In this document: one piece after another, positions 6,316 to 14,698 of the stretch
Layout: every line of letters starts with the position of its first letter
How positions within the stretch are numbered: the first letter of the stretch is position 1
Assembly (NCBI GenBank): GCA_937927335.1
Contig: CALBDU010000033.1
Span: 1 to 21,011, forward strand
DNA length: 21,011 nucleotides
Reading direction: 5' to 3'
Source: an uncultured Clostridium sp.
GTDB lineage: Bacteria > Bacillota > Clostridia > Clostridiales > Clostridiaceae
Made by a program: the position numbers and the translations under genes
Notes under the pieces: model-generated
What the model was told of the DNA's origin: nothing
What the model saw: the letters and a program-made list of their open reading frames with translations, nothing else
Databases searched by the model: none

Positions 6316-7086
6316 TTATAAATTAATACCCAGCAAATTTCTTATATTCGAAAAAACTGCATTAGCTGTAATATCCTCAGGGTATCCTTTAATTTCTGAT
6401 ATTTTTTCTATAATTTTCACAATATACTCAGATCTATTCCTTTTACCTCTATAAGGAACCGGTGCCATATATGGGCAGTCAGTCTCTACAATCAGCCTTT
6501 CCAATGGAATTTCCTCAACAACCTTAAGTACTTTTTTAGCATTTTTAAAGGTTACCACACCTGTTATTCCAATATAGTATCCTAGGCTTACACATTGTTT
6601 TGCTAATTCCGCACTGCCGGAAAAGCAGTGTACCTCACCAATAACCTCAGGGAATTCCTTTATAACCTTAAGAGTGTCCTCATGGGCGTCCCTGTCATGG
6701 ATAATAACCGGAAGCTTCAGTTCCTGTGCAAGTTTCATTTGTTCCCTGAATACCTTTAATTGAATTTCCCTGTGAGGGTTTTCCTCATAGTAGTAATCCA
6801 GGCCTATTTCCCCTATGGCCTTAACCTTATGGAATCCAGCCAGTTTTCTTAGGTCTTCTATTGTTTTCTCAGTAAACTGGTTTGCATGCTCAGGATGTAT
6901 ACCTACCGCTGCATAAAAAAAAGGATATTTTTTGGAAAACTCTACAGAGGCAAGGGCTCCTTCATAGGAGGAACCACAATTCAAAACCCCTGTTACACCA
7001 TTTTCCTCAAGTTCGGATAAAACTATTTCTCTGTCTTCATTAAAAGCATCATCATCATAATGTGCATGAGCATCAAATATTTTCAT
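6316..7086 (-). CDS. tatD: TatD family metal-dependent hydrolase
   Basis: 256 residues, the usual length for the family. TatD proteins are TIM-barrel metallohydrolases with DNase or related activity on nucleic acids. Metal ligands are visible: His7 and His9 in DAHAHYDD, Glu in the KAIGEIGLDYYYEE block, His in VIIHDRDAHEDT and VHCFSGS, and Asp in VETDCPYMAP. The closing NIRNLLGI matches the family C-terminus. The start at 7086 has AGGTGAT 5 bases upstream. It follows the DUF362 gene by 8 bases and is probably co-transcribed with it. About 230 bases without a gene separate it from the 3D-domain gene; I see no riboswitch there. Confidence 0.95.
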   Translation of the reverse strand: MKIFDAHAHYDDDAFNEDREIVLSELEENGVTGVLNCGSSYEGALASVEFSKKYPFFYAAVGIHPEHANQFTEKTIEDLRKLAGFHKVKAIGEIGLDYYYEENPHREIQLKVFREQMKLAQELKLPVIIHDRDAHEDTLKVIKEFPEVIGEVHCFSGSAELAKQCVSLGYYIGITGVVTFKNAKKVLKVVEEIPLERLIVETDCPYMAPVPYRGKRNRSEYIVKIIEKISEIKGYPEDITANAVFSNIRNLLGINL

Positions 7087-7094
7087 TTTATCAC

Positions 7095-8204
7095 CTATAT
7101 TATTATCAAATCATAATCCATTGTGCCTATGCCGATTTTTTCAGCATGCTTAAGGCCTGTTTCCCAATTTGTGTTTACATGTATATGCCCAAATTTGTCG
7201 TCTCCGCAGTTAAAATGCAAATCCTCCAGTACTGATCCATGAACAGCAGGGGCTTTATTCACAAGGTCTACACAAGCCTTATCCAGAGCCACAGGATCAA
7301 AGGACGCTGCTATGCCTATGTCCGGCACAATAGCCATATCATTAGAAGACCAGCAGTCACAGTTTGGAGATACATTCATTATAAAGCTTATATGGAAATT
7401 TGGCTTTCCCTTAAGAACAGCATATGCATATTCTGCAATTTTCATATTTGAAATATCTGCAGATTCATTCCATACAACCTGGGCGGAATTGAACTGGCAA
7501 ATTGCCACGCATTGGCCGCAGCCCACACATTTGTCATAATCTATCTCAGCCTTGTTTTCATCAGTTATGCTTATTGCCCCGTGGGAGCAATTAAGCATGC
7601 ATTGTCTGCAGCCCACACAGTTCTTTTTTTTAATTTTAGGCTGAGAAGCTGAATGCATTTCAAGCTTTCCTCCACGGGATCCGCAGCCCATTCCGATATT
7701 TTTTATAGCACCGCCGAAGCCAGTCATTTCATGTCCCTTGAAATGGTTCATGGAAATAATTATATCCGCATCCGCAACAACGGTGCCGATTTTTGCGCTG
7801 CGGCAGTACTCCTGATTTATTTCTATTTCCCTGTAGTCTGTGCCCTTCAAACCATCTGCTATCAATACATTGCAGCCCACAGTCATGTAATTAAAACCAT
7901 TTTCCATGGCTGATTCCAGATGCTCCAGAGCATTAGCCCTTCTCCCTGAATACAGCGTATTCGCATCGGTTAAAAAAGGTTTTCCATCAAGATTCTTTAT
8001 GACTTTTACCATTTTTGCCGCATAATTTGGCCTGATATATGCAAGATTTCCAGGTTCACCAAAATGAATTTTTATAGCAGTAAACTTATTTTTAAAATCA
8101 ATATCATTTATGCCTGCCTTTTTAACAAGGTTCTCAAGCTTATCTAACAGGTTCATTCCTGGCTTAGTTCTTAAATCGGTAAAATATACCTTTGACTTTT
8201 CCAT
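7095..8204 (-). CDS. DUF362 protein with two 4Fe-4S clusters
   Basis: 369 residues. The body is a DUF362 domain (FTDLRTKPGMNLLDKL..., IKIHFGEPGN, NPxY-like segment, HFKGHEMTGFGGAIKNIGMG). Inserted in the middle are two ferredoxin-type cysteine clusters, CVGCRQCMLNCSHG and CVGCGQCVAICQFN, each CxxCxxCxxxC. This is the layout of the widespread clostridial DUF362/ferredoxin proteins, whose reaction is not known; an electron-transfer or metal-cofactor role is likely. The start is ATG 8202-8204, preceded by GAGGTG; the in-frame GTG at 8213 lies inside that site. Only 8 bases separate it from tatD. It is not part of the usual metG-tatD neighbourhood, so it seems to have been added here. Confidence 0.92.
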   Translation of the reverse strand: MEKSKVYFTDLRTKPGMNLLDKLENLVKKAGINDIDFKNKFTAIKIHFGEPGNLAYIRPNYAAKMVKVIKNLDGKPFLTDANTLYSGRRANALEHLESAMENGFNYMTVGCNVLIADGLKGTDYREIEINQEYCRSAKIGTVVADADIIISMNHFKGHEMTGFGGAIKNIGMGCGSRGGKLEMHSASQPKIKKKNCVGCRQCMLNCSHGAISITDENKAEIDYDKCVGCGQCVAICQFNSAQVVWNESADISNMKIAEYAYAVLKGKPNFHISFIMNVSPNCDCWSSNDMAIVPDIGIAASFDPVALDKACVDLVNKAPAVHGSVLEDLHFNCGDDKFGHIHVNTNWETGLKHAEKIGIGTMDYDLIII

Positions 8205-8353
8205 ACTATTCACCTCATAAAATCATTTCTCATAATTATATCACTAATTATAGAATAAGGCTATTTTTGATTATATCCAAAATAATTAATATTAATCAAA
8301 CATAATAAAAAATTAATATTTTAAATAAAGGTAATGTAACAAATATATAGAAA

Positions 8354-8382
8354 TATAATAAGTGAATAAATTTCAGGAGGCG
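8354..8382 (+). promoter_or_regulatory. Putative -10 box and ribosome binding site of the secreted hydrolase gene
   Basis: TATAAT at 8354-8359 and CAGGAGGCG (8375-8383) precede the ATG at 8387. No convincing -35 box is seen at 16-18 bases upstream. The intergenic region 8205-8386 is very AT-rich and otherwise shows nothing. Confidence 0.4.
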
Positions 8383-8386
8383 TATT

Positions 8387-9643
8387 ATGTTTAGGAACAA
8401 ACTTATTGTATTATTATTAAGCTCCATGATGGCTTTAGGCATCCCTGCCTTTTCAAGCTCTGAGGCATATGCAGCAGCGCCGGAGGGATGGCAGCTAAAT
8501 GGTACAAGCTGGTTTTATTTTTCAAATGGAAATAAATCTGTTGGCTGGCTCAATTGGAATAACAAATGGTATTTTTTTGATCCGTCAGGCAACATGGCCC
8601 ACAGCCAGTGGATTACATATAATGGGAAGCAGTATTACCTTAATTCAGGCGGTGATATGGCTGTAAATACTACAGTAGACGGATGGGCAGTAGGTTCGGA
8701 CGGCGCATGGGACGGGTCCCCTCAAAAGGTACAAGAAGCACATGAAAAGGGATATGTATATAATCCAGAGCTGCAATTAGATCTGAAGGTAAGATCCACA
8801 CCTGATTTAAACGGAACAATACTTGGTTACTTATATAATTTTGAAAGAATTGATATTCTTAATACAGTTTTAGATAAAAACTCCAATGTATGGGATAAAA
8901 TAAATTTTAATAATAGCACTGCATACGTAGCTGATGCTTACATCCAGCATTACGACTCACCACCTGACAGTGTAGTGAACATAGCTGTATCCATAACAAG
9001 ACAGTTTGAGAGTGCTTCTTCCCAGGCAGCTGGAAACTTTGACGGGGAGGGATTGTCCCTGGGGTATCTCCAGTGGTGTATAGGACAACAAACCCTGCAG
9101 CCTCTTTTAAACAGGATGGATAGAGAGTATAACAGAGAATTCAGAGCAATATTTGGCTCTAATTACGACTCAATTCACGCCATGCTTCTTGATACACCAG
9201 CAAATCAGATTAAATGGGCAATAAGTATTAATGATTCTACAAATACTATTGCTGAACCTTGGCTTGCACAGTTCACAGCGCTATGCAGCAATACTCACTT
9301 TATAAGCATTGAAAAGGATGCTGAAGCATATTTCATTAAACAGGCAATGCTGATCTGCGACAAATATAAAATTAAGACTGTCCGCGGGTTTGCACTGGCT
9401 TTTGATATTGTGGTGCAAAATGGCAGCTTGAATTCCTCAGCTGCTGCAAAAATAGATGCTGCTTTAACAGAAAACCCAGCTATGGCAGAAAAAGACCTTC
9501 TAAATTTAATTGCTGGTGCAGTTTCTGAAAGTGAAGATACGAACTCAAGAAAGACAGCTATAATTGCAGGCCAGGGAACTGTTCATGGCTCCATGCTGTA
9601 TCTTGATAATAACTATGGCTTAAGCGACAATCTTTGGAGATAA
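8387..9643 (+). CDS. Secreted wall-binding protein with probable lysozyme/chitosanase-like domain
   Basis: 418 residues. Signal peptide 1-30 (cleavage near AYA-A). Residues 34-105 hold choline-binding-type repeats (WQLNGTSWFYFSNGNKSVGW, WNNKWYFFDPSGNM, YNGKQYYLNSGGDM). Residues about 130-188 look like a bacterial SH3 domain (LKVRSTPDLNGTILGYL). The C-terminal domain (195-418) has ITRQFESAS with Glu208, NFDGEGLSLGYLQW with Asp219/Glu221, IGQQTLQPLL, and FALAFDIVVQNGS at 335-347. This spacing recalls GH46-type chitosanases and the lysozyme superfamily, with Glu208 and Asp219 as candidate catalytic acids (inference). It probably binds and cuts wall glycan outside the cell. It lies on the opposite strand between the DUF362/tatD genes and metG and ends in a shared terminator. 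Confidence 0.8.
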   Translation: MFRNKLIVLLLSSMMALGIPAFSSSEAYAAAPEGWQLNGTSWFYFSNGNKSVGWLNWNNKWYFFDPSGNMAHSQWITYNGKQYYLNSGGDMAVNTTVDGWAVGSDGAWDGSPQKVQEAHEKGYVYNPELQLDLKVRSTPDLNGTILGYLYNFERIDILNTVLDKNSNVWDKINFNNSTAYVADAYIQHYDSPPDSVVNIAVSITRQFESASSQAAGNFDGEGLSLGYLQWCIGQQTLQPLLNRMDREYNREFRAIFGSNYDSIHAMLLDTPANQIKWAISINDSTNTIAEPWLAQFTALCSNTHFISIEKDAEAYFIKQAMLICDKYKIKTVRGFALAFDIVVQNGSLNSSAAAKIDAALTENPAMAEKDLLNLIAGAVSESEDTNSRKTAIIAGQGTVHGSMLYLDNNYGLSDNLWR

Positions 9644-9644
9644 G

Positions 9645-9672
9645 AAAAGCTGATGCATCTGCATCAGCTTTT
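9645..9672. terminator. Bidirectional terminator between the hydrolase gene and metG
   Basis: A 12-bp stem AAAAGCTGATGC / GCATCAGCTTTT with a 4-base loop ATCT separates the two convergent stops (9643 on plus, 9675 on minus). It has T-runs on the plus side and AAAA/TTTT arms on both strands. Confidence 0.9.
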
Positions 9673-9674
9673 TT

Positions 9675-11618
9675 CTATCTTACTACGCTTCCAGTATCAA
9701 TATCTCCTGCTATGGAAGGCAGCTCCAGCTTACTGTCATCATCACTTACAGCAGCAAGTATCATGCCCTGTGATAATTCGCCCTTTAGCTTTGCCTCCTT
9801 CAAATTTGCCACAAGTATTACTTTTTTGCCCACAAGTTCTTCAGGCTTATAGTACTTTGCAATTCCTGAAACCACCTGTCTTGTTTCAGATCCAAGTTCT
9901 ACCTTAAGCTTAAGCAGCTTATTAGATCCCTTAATTGCCTCACATTCCAAAACCTTAACCAGTCTTAAATCTATCTTTGCAAAATCATCGATGGTTATTT
10001 CCGGTTTAATTTCCTTTATAGTTTTTGGCTGTGCTGCCTTAAGCCTTTCCTCTCTTATCCTGTTAAGCTCTTCAATTTTTGCATCAAAATCTATTCTTGG
10101 GAAAATTATTTCTCCTTTATTTATTTTATCTCCAGGTACTATTCCATTAAAGGCTTTTATGCTTTCCCAGGTTGTTGCTTTTGTATTTAACTGTTCATTG
10201 ATTTTTTCACTGGTTCCAGGCAGGAATGCTGACAGGCATACGGATACAATTCTCAGGGATTCAGCCAGATTGTACAGCACGGTACCCAGTCTCTCCTTTT
10301 TATTATCATCCTTAGCCAGTATCCATGGAGTGGTTTCATCAATATATTTGTTGGCTCTTCTTATAAGGGCCCAAACCTGATCCAGGGCTTCCGGTATTCT
10401 AAGATTATCCATAAACCTTTCTGCTAAAGCAGGGGTTTCAAGGGCTATTTTTATTAAATCTTCATCTACAGCTTCCTTTGCCGCAGGTACAGGAACTGTA
10501 CTGTCAAAATATTTTTCAATCATTGTAACCGTTCTTGACAACAGGTTACCTAAATCATTTGCCAGATCTGCATTAACCTTTTTTATAAAGATTTCATTGT
10601 TAAACAAGCCGTCTGCACCAAATGGTATTTCCCTTAACAGGTAGTATCGTACAGGGTCTGTGCCGAAATGCTGCACCAGTTCCACTGGATCCACCACATT
10701 TCCTTTGGATTTTGACATTTTGCCTCCATCCACTAAAAGCCATCCATGCCCAAATACCTGCTTTGGAAGGGGTACGCCCAAAGCCATCAGCATAATAGGC
10801 CAGTAAATTGTGTGGAACCTCAAAATATCCTTACCTACCAGGTGCACGTCCGCAGGCCAGTATTTTTTATAGAGCTCATCGTTATCCCCTGCATATCCCA
10901 TTGCTGTTATATAATTTGCCAGTGCATCTATCCATACATATACCACGTGCTTTTCATCAAAGGACACCGGAATTCCCCAGTCAAAGGAGGTCCTTGAAAC
11001 GCAGAGATCCTGGAGTCCCGGAAGAAGGAAATTATTGAGCATTTCATTTTTTCTTGATTCCGGCTGTATAAATTCAGGATGGTCGTTAATGTACTGGATA
11101 AGCCTTGGAGCATATTTTGACATATTGAAGAAGTAAGCTTCCTCACTGTCCTTCTCCACCGGCCTTCCGCAGTCGGGACATTTTCCATCCACAAGCTGTG
11201 TTTCTGTCCAGAAGGATTCACAAGGAGTACAGTACCAGCCTTCATAAGTTCCTTTATATATATCTCCATTATCGTACAGTTTTTTAAATATCTTCTGAAC
11301 GGCCTCCACATGATAGTCCTCTGTAGTTCTGATAAATTTGTCATAGCTTATATTCATCATATTCCATAGTTCTTTAATGTCAGCAACAATAGGATCAACA
11401 TACTCTATAGGAGCAATTCCCTTTGCCTCAGCCAGTCTTTGTATTTTTTGCCCATGTTCATCAGTACCAGTCAAAAACATTACATCATAGCCTGTAAGCC
11501 TTTTAAATCTTGCCATTGCATCTGCGGCTACAGTTGTATAGGTGTTTCCTATATGAAGCTTTGCTGATGGATAGTAAATTGGCGTTGTAATATAGTATGT
11601 TCCCTTTTCATTTGTCAT
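9675..11618 (-). CDS. metG: Methionyl-tRNA synthetase
   Basis: 647 residues. It charges tRNA-Met with methionine. The class I signatures are present: a HIGH-type HIGNTY near residue 22 and KMSKSKGNVVDP near residue 300. The zinc knuckle CTPCESF...GKCPDCGRPVE lies at about 127-150. The anticodon-binding helical region follows, and the C-terminal tRNA-binding OB-fold (about 540-647, with IDDFAKIDLRLVKVLECEAI) is fused, as in the longer bacterial form. The start at 11618 has AGGAGG upstream. Expression is controlled by the Met-specific T-box leader and a consensus promoter. In many Firmicutes metG is followed directly by tatD; here an opposite-strand hydrolase gene and a DUF362 gene intervene. 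Confidence 0.98.
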   Translation of the reverse strand: MTNEKGTYYITTPIYYPSAKLHIGNTYTTVAADAMARFKRLTGYDVMFLTGTDEHGQKIQRLAEAKGIAPIEYVDPIVADIKELWNMMNISYDKFIRTTEDYHVEAVQKIFKKLYDNGDIYKGTYEGWYCTPCESFWTETQLVDGKCPDCGRPVEKDSEEAYFFNMSKYAPRLIQYINDHPEFIQPESRKNEMLNNFLLPGLQDLCVSRTSFDWGIPVSFDEKHVVYVWIDALANYITAMGYAGDNDELYKKYWPADVHLVGKDILRFHTIYWPIMLMALGVPLPKQVFGHGWLLVDGGKMSKSKGNVVDPVELVQHFGTDPVRYYLLREIPFGADGLFNNEIFIKKVNADLANDLGNLLSRTVTMIEKYFDSTVPVPAAKEAVDEDLIKIALETPALAERFMDNLRIPEALDQVWALIRRANKYIDETTPWILAKDDNKKERLGTVLYNLAESLRIVSVCLSAFLPGTSEKINEQLNTKATTWESIKAFNGIVPGDKINKGEIIFPRIDFDAKIEELNRIREERLKAAQPKTIKEIKPEITIDDFAKIDLRLVKVLECEAIKGSNKLLKLKVELGSETRQVVSGIAKYYKPEELVGKKVILVANLKEAKLKGELSQGMILAAVSDDDSKLELPSIAGDIDTGSVVR

Positions 11619-11641
11619 TTTTCATTCCTCCTAAATTTAAA

Positions 11642-11678
11642 ATAAAAAAACCTCTATATGGATATATCCATATAGAGG
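11642..11678 (-). terminator. T-box terminator before metG
   Basis: CCTCTATATGGATA / TATCCATATAGAGG (11651-11678) is a perfect 14-bp palindrome, followed on the minus strand by TTTTTTTATTTT. It is the premature terminator of the T-box and competes with the antiterminator that contains the T-box sequence at 11687-11700. Confidence 0.95.
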
Positions 11679-11913
11679 CGATCACTCGCTGTACCACTCT
11701 ACTTTATCTTTATTTCGCAATAAAGATCTTAATAAGTGACTCCGGCTTAAGCCTTTTATCACCCTGCAACTTAACGGTTGCTGCCGTGTCCTGCTAAATA
11801 AATTCGCAGAACCTGCTCCGGAGCCATGTTCATAAACTTCATTGCTGCCGGCTTTCACCTAACCCGGCTCTCTTATAGCAAATTCATCTATTACTCTTTC
11901 CTTCCCTGCATTT
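11679..11913 (-). ncRNA. T-box leader, methionine-specific
   Basis: The minus-strand leader contains AAGAGAGCCGGGTTAGGTGAAAGCCGGC (stem I features), then TGAAC-ATG-G, in which ATG at 11825-11827 is the specifier codon for methionine, preceded by GAA and followed by a purine as usual. The T-box sequence AGAGTGGTACAGCG (11687-11700) has UGGU to pair with the ACCA end of uncharged tRNA-Met. It departs from the common AGGGTGGTACCGCG at two bases. Uncharged tRNA-Met should promote read-through into metG (established mechanism). The downstream arm of the terminator lies at 11651-11678. Confidence 0.93.
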
Positions 11914-11919
11914 AAAAAT

Positions 11920-11948
11920 ATAATAGTACTTTAATTTATCCTTGTCAA
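11920..11948 (-). promoter_or_regulatory. Sigma-A promoter of the metG T-box leader
   Basis: The minus strand has TTGACA (11943-11948), a 17-base spacer and TATTAT (11920-11925), a near-consensus housekeeping promoter. Predicted transcript start is near 11913. Confidence 0.9.
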
Positions 11949-12029
11949 TAACAATTTCATTATTTATTTGTTTATTTTCACAAAATACAGTAACATATTA
12001 ATATCAGAATTTTGGGGGATTGTATTATT

Positions 12030-13382
12030 ATGTTTAATTTTAAAACCATAAAGGATGTGTTGTCCCTGGCCCTGCCTGCTGTGGGCGAAATGATCCTTTA
12101 TATGATGATATGGGTATTTGACACCATGATGGTTGGAAAATATGGGGGCAACGTAGCTGTAAGCACTGTAGGCTTAAGTTCGGAGATACTATACACATTC
12201 GTTAATATTTTTATTTCTGTGGGGATCTCTGTAGGAATAGCATCATTAGTGGCAAGATCCATCGGTGCTAAAAAATTTAACTACGCGGAAGAATATGCAA
12301 CTCTTGGGCTTTTGTCAGGAACAATCCTGGCATTGCTTCTTTCTTTATGTATTTTTGTTTTCTGCGGTTCAATATTGAAGCTGGCTGGAGCAAACCAGCA
12401 GGTTCAGTCTTTAGGTGTAATGTTTATGAGAATTGCCTCTGCAGGCATATTTTTCAATATGCTTATGAATGTGCAAAATGGTATCCTTAGAGGTTATGGA
12501 AATACTAAAACTCCTCTTATTGCCTCAGCCTTTGTAAATATAATTAACATAAGCCTTGACTGGCTTCTGATTTTTGGACATTATGGCTTCCCTGAGCTTG
12601 GAATTAAGGGATCCGCTATTGCCACAGCCACCTCTCAGACTCTAGGTTTTTTGTTTATTTCATGGTATATGTTTAAAAGATCTGAAATTAAGCCTAGATT
12701 AAAATATATTGAAAACATAAATTTTACTAAATTGAAAGCATTATTAAAGCTTTCGGCACCCTCTTCCCTGCAGCAGGGTGCGTCAGACTTCGCCAGGCTG
12801 TTGACAGCCTTTATGATAATGCATCTTGGAACTGTCTCCTTTGCTTCAAACCAGATTACAACTACCATTGAATCAATATCCTTTATGCCTGGATGGGGCT
12901 TTGCCATTGCCGCTACTACTCTGGTAGGCATAAAGACTGGTGAAAATGATATTAAAAAAGCCAAGGAATATGCATACACCTGTACTGGATTAGGTACTCT
13001 GTTAATGACATTATGTTCGATTTTGTTTTTAATATTCCCAACGTTGCTTATCAATATGTTTATAAGCAATAATGAGCATCAGGTTATTTCCCTAGGCTCC
13101 ATGTGCCTTATGATAGCATCCCTTGAACAGCCAACCATGGCTGTGGCCATGATTTTGGGAGGGGCTTTGAAAGGCTCGGGAGATACAAAAACCCCTTTTA
13201 TTGTATCGCTGATTTCAAGCTGGGTCATACGTATTCCATTGATTTATTATTTAATCTTCTGCCAGGGCAGACCAGTTACTTTTGTATGGTGGATTACTGC
13301 TCTCCAATGGTGTTTTGAGTGTATAACGCTTTTGGTGCTGTTTAATAAAAGGCTTAGAAAATATTATTCACTGAGCACTTGA
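12030..13382 (+). CDS. MATE family multidrug/cation exporter
   Basis: 450 residues with about twelve hydrophobic segments in two homologous halves, the layout of MATE antiporters that export cationic drugs or metabolites against Na+ or H+. Typical features are the first-helix LSLALPAVGEMILYM, FDTMMVGKYGG with its Asp-Thr-Met pattern, GNTKTPLIASAFVNIINISLDW and the second-half repeat GSGDTKTPFIVSLISSW. The subfamily and substrate cannot be told by eye. The start ATG at 12030-12032 follows GGGGGAT by 10 bases; an upstream in-frame TTG (12012) lies before that site and is rejected. The promoter is not clear. The gene is divergent from metG, with which it shares the T-box intergenic region. Confidence 0.93.
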   Translation: MFNFKTIKDVLSLALPAVGEMILYMMIWVFDTMMVGKYGGNVAVSTVGLSSEILYTFVNIFISVGISVGIASLVARSIGAKKFNYAEEYATLGLLSGTILALLLSLCIFVFCGSILKLAGANQQVQSLGVMFMRIASAGIFFNMLMNVQNGILRGYGNTKTPLIASAFVNIINISLDWLLIFGHYGFPELGIKGSAIATATSQTLGFLFISWYMFKRSEIKPRLKYIENINFTKLKALLKLSAPSSLQQGASDFARLLTAFMIMHLGTVSFASNQITTTIESISFMPGWGFAIAATTLVGIKTGENDIKKAKEYAYTCTGLGTLLMTLCSILFLIFPTLLINMFISNNEHQVISLGSMCLMIASLEQPTMAVAMILGGALKGSGDTKTPFIVSLISSWVIRIPLIYYLIFCQGRPVTFVWWITALQWCFECITLLVLFNKRLRKYYSLST

Positions 13383-13440
13383 AAATAAAATGCAACAATG
13401 ATACCATTTATACTGGAATAAATAATCGGGAGGATAAATA

Positions 13441-13683
13441 ATGACCATAAGGGAAATTATGAAGTATATCGAAAGCGAGTATTCTGTAATAAACGACACC
13501 CCCTGTGAAATATGCGGCGGTGACTATTTTGCAGAAGAATTAACCATAGATATAATTGATGGTGTGCCTTACGATGTATGTGACTGCGTCTGCAGCAACT
13601 GCGGCAGGGAAAAGACTTTTGAGTTTTACGCACCATTTTTTGATGATAAGGTATTGAAAAATTTAAAGAAAAATATGAATTAA
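13441..13683 (+). CDS. Small zinc-ribbon protein of unknown function
   Basis: 80 residues. Two CxxC-type pairs, CEICGGDYF near residue 22-25 and CVCSNCGREKTF near residue 50-57, should form one zinc ribbon. The C-terminus is an amphipathic, Lys-rich helix (DDKVLKNLKKNMN). GGGAGG (13429-13434) lies upstream of the ATG. Twelve bases downstream begins a 62-residue coiled-coil protein, so the pair is probably translated from one message. Small zinc ribbons of this kind bind nucleic acid or proteins; the actual partner is unknown. Confidence 0.8.
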   Translation: MTIREIMKYIESEYSVINDTPCEICGGDYFAEELTIDIIDGVPYDVCDCVCSNCGREKTFEFYAPFFDDKVLKNLKKNMN

Positions 13684-13695
13684 AGGAGTTATTAT

Positions 13696-13884
13696 ATGAG
13701 GGAAACAAATCTGGAGACAGCCAGGAAGGACATAGAGGATGCTTTAAGTGCAGTGGAATCTATGGAGGAGATGCTCAAGGACAACACTACAGATAAAAGG
13801 TCTATTAGGGAAAACTTTGTATTTCTGTCGGAAAAGGTTCAAAAACTTGAAAATATTTTAAAAGAAGAAGGCATCCTGGACTAG
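13696..13884 (+). CDS. Small coiled-coil protein of unknown function
   Basis: 62 residues, nearly all predicted helix with heptad-like spacing of hydrophobics (ARKDIEDALSAVESMEEML and ENFVFLSEKVQKLENILKEE), strongly acidic and without membrane segments. AAAGGAG lies 6 bases before the ATG. It follows the zinc-ribbon gene by 12 bases and its stop codon lies within a terminator stem. The function cannot be told from the sequence; a subunit or adaptor role for the zinc-ribbon protein is a guess. Confidence 0.75.
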   Translation: MRETNLETARKDIEDALSAVESMEEMLKDNTTDKRSIRENFVFLSEKVQKLENILKEEGILD

Positions 13885-13903
13885 TCCTGATGCCTATTTT
13901 TTC
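13870..13903 (+). terminator. Terminator after the zinc-ribbon/coiled-coil pair
   Basis: GGCATC / GATGCC arms (13870-13875, 13889-13894) enclose a second palindrome GGACTAGTCC, followed by TATTTTTTC. The TAG stop of the coiled-coil gene is within the inner palindrome. It ends the small-gene unit before the pseudouridine synthase gene. Confidence 0.8.
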
Positions 13904-13920
13904 TGAAAGGAGCAAATTAT

Positions 13921-14691
13921 ATGGATAATGGCAGCCACAAAATTCATCACACTGATGAAAGAAATATTATAAGGATAAATAAATATTTAAGCGATCGGGG
14001 AATTTGCTCCAGAAGAGAAGCAGACAGACTTGTGGAACAGAAACGTGTAACTATTAACGGCGTACCTGCGGAGCCCGGGTCCAAGGTAGCCATTGGGGAC
14101 CAGGTTATGCTTGACAATAGGTTATTAACAGATAAAACCAAAAAGCGAATCTATATTGCCTTTAACAAACCACCAGGAATAACCTGCACCACCGACAGAT
14201 CCATACCCGGTAATATAGTGGATTATATTAACTACCCAGAAAGAATATTTCATATAGGGAGGCTGGATAAGGAATCACAGGGCCTCATACTTATGACAAA
14301 TGACGGCGATATAGTAAACAAAATCCTACGTGCTTCAAATAACCATGAAAAGGAATATGTCGTAACAGTAAATAAGCCTGTAACTGATGACTTCCTTGCA
14401 GGCATGGCCTCAGGAGTTAAAATACTTGACACAATAACCAAGCCTTGCAAAGTAACTAAACTTGATAGAAACATTTTTAAAATAATTCTAACCCAGGGTC
14501 TAAACAGGCAAATCAGAAGGATGTGTTCCGTTTTTGGCTATAGTGTTGTAAAGCTTAAAAGGATTAGAATAATGAATATACACTTAAACTCGTTAGCTTT
14601 AGGCAAATGGAGATATTTATCCGATAGTGAGCTCCATGACCTGGATCTGCTAATTTCCTCGTCAGTAAAAACAGAAGAGGCTTCCTGTTAA
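13921..14691 (+). CDS. rluF: 23S rRNA pseudouridine synthase, RluF-like
   Basis: 256 residues. It converts a specific uridine in 23S rRNA to pseudouridine. An S4 RNA-binding domain occupies about 17-75 (INKYLSDRGICSRREADRLV). The catalytic domain carries GRLDKESQGLILMTNDGD with nucleophile Asp116, EKEYVVTVNKPVTDDFLAGM, and GLNRQIRRMCSVFGYSVVKL, all typical of the RluB/E/F group. The target base is assigned by resemblance to RluF and is less certain than the family. The start at 13921 has AAAGGAG 8 bases upstream. It ends in a terminator shared with the convergent deacetylase gene. Confidence 0.9.
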   Translation: MDNGSHKIHHTDERNIIRINKYLSDRGICSRREADRLVEQKRVTINGVPAEPGSKVAIGDQVMLDNRLLTDKTKKRIYIAFNKPPGITCTTDRSIPGNIVDYINYPERIFHIGRLDKESQGLILMTNDGDIVNKILRASNNHEKEYVVTVNKPVTDDFLAGMASGVKILDTITKPCKVTKLDRNIFKIILTQGLNRQIRRMCSVFGYSVVKLKRIRIMNIHLNSLALGKWRYLSDSELHDLDLLISSSVKTEEASC

Positions 14692-14698
14692 GCCTCTT
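14675..14698. terminator. Bidirectional terminator between rluF and the deacetylase gene
   Basis: AAGAGGCTT / AAGCCTCTT (14675-14683, 14690-14698) with a 6-base loop between convergent genes. The T-rich tail on plus is TTATT; the stem includes the ends of both coding regions. Confidence 0.75.

Noticed and set aside
10928..11344. A 138-codon minus-strand frame inside metG
   Set aside because: It lies wholly within metG in another frame, and metG has full catalytic motifs across this stretch.
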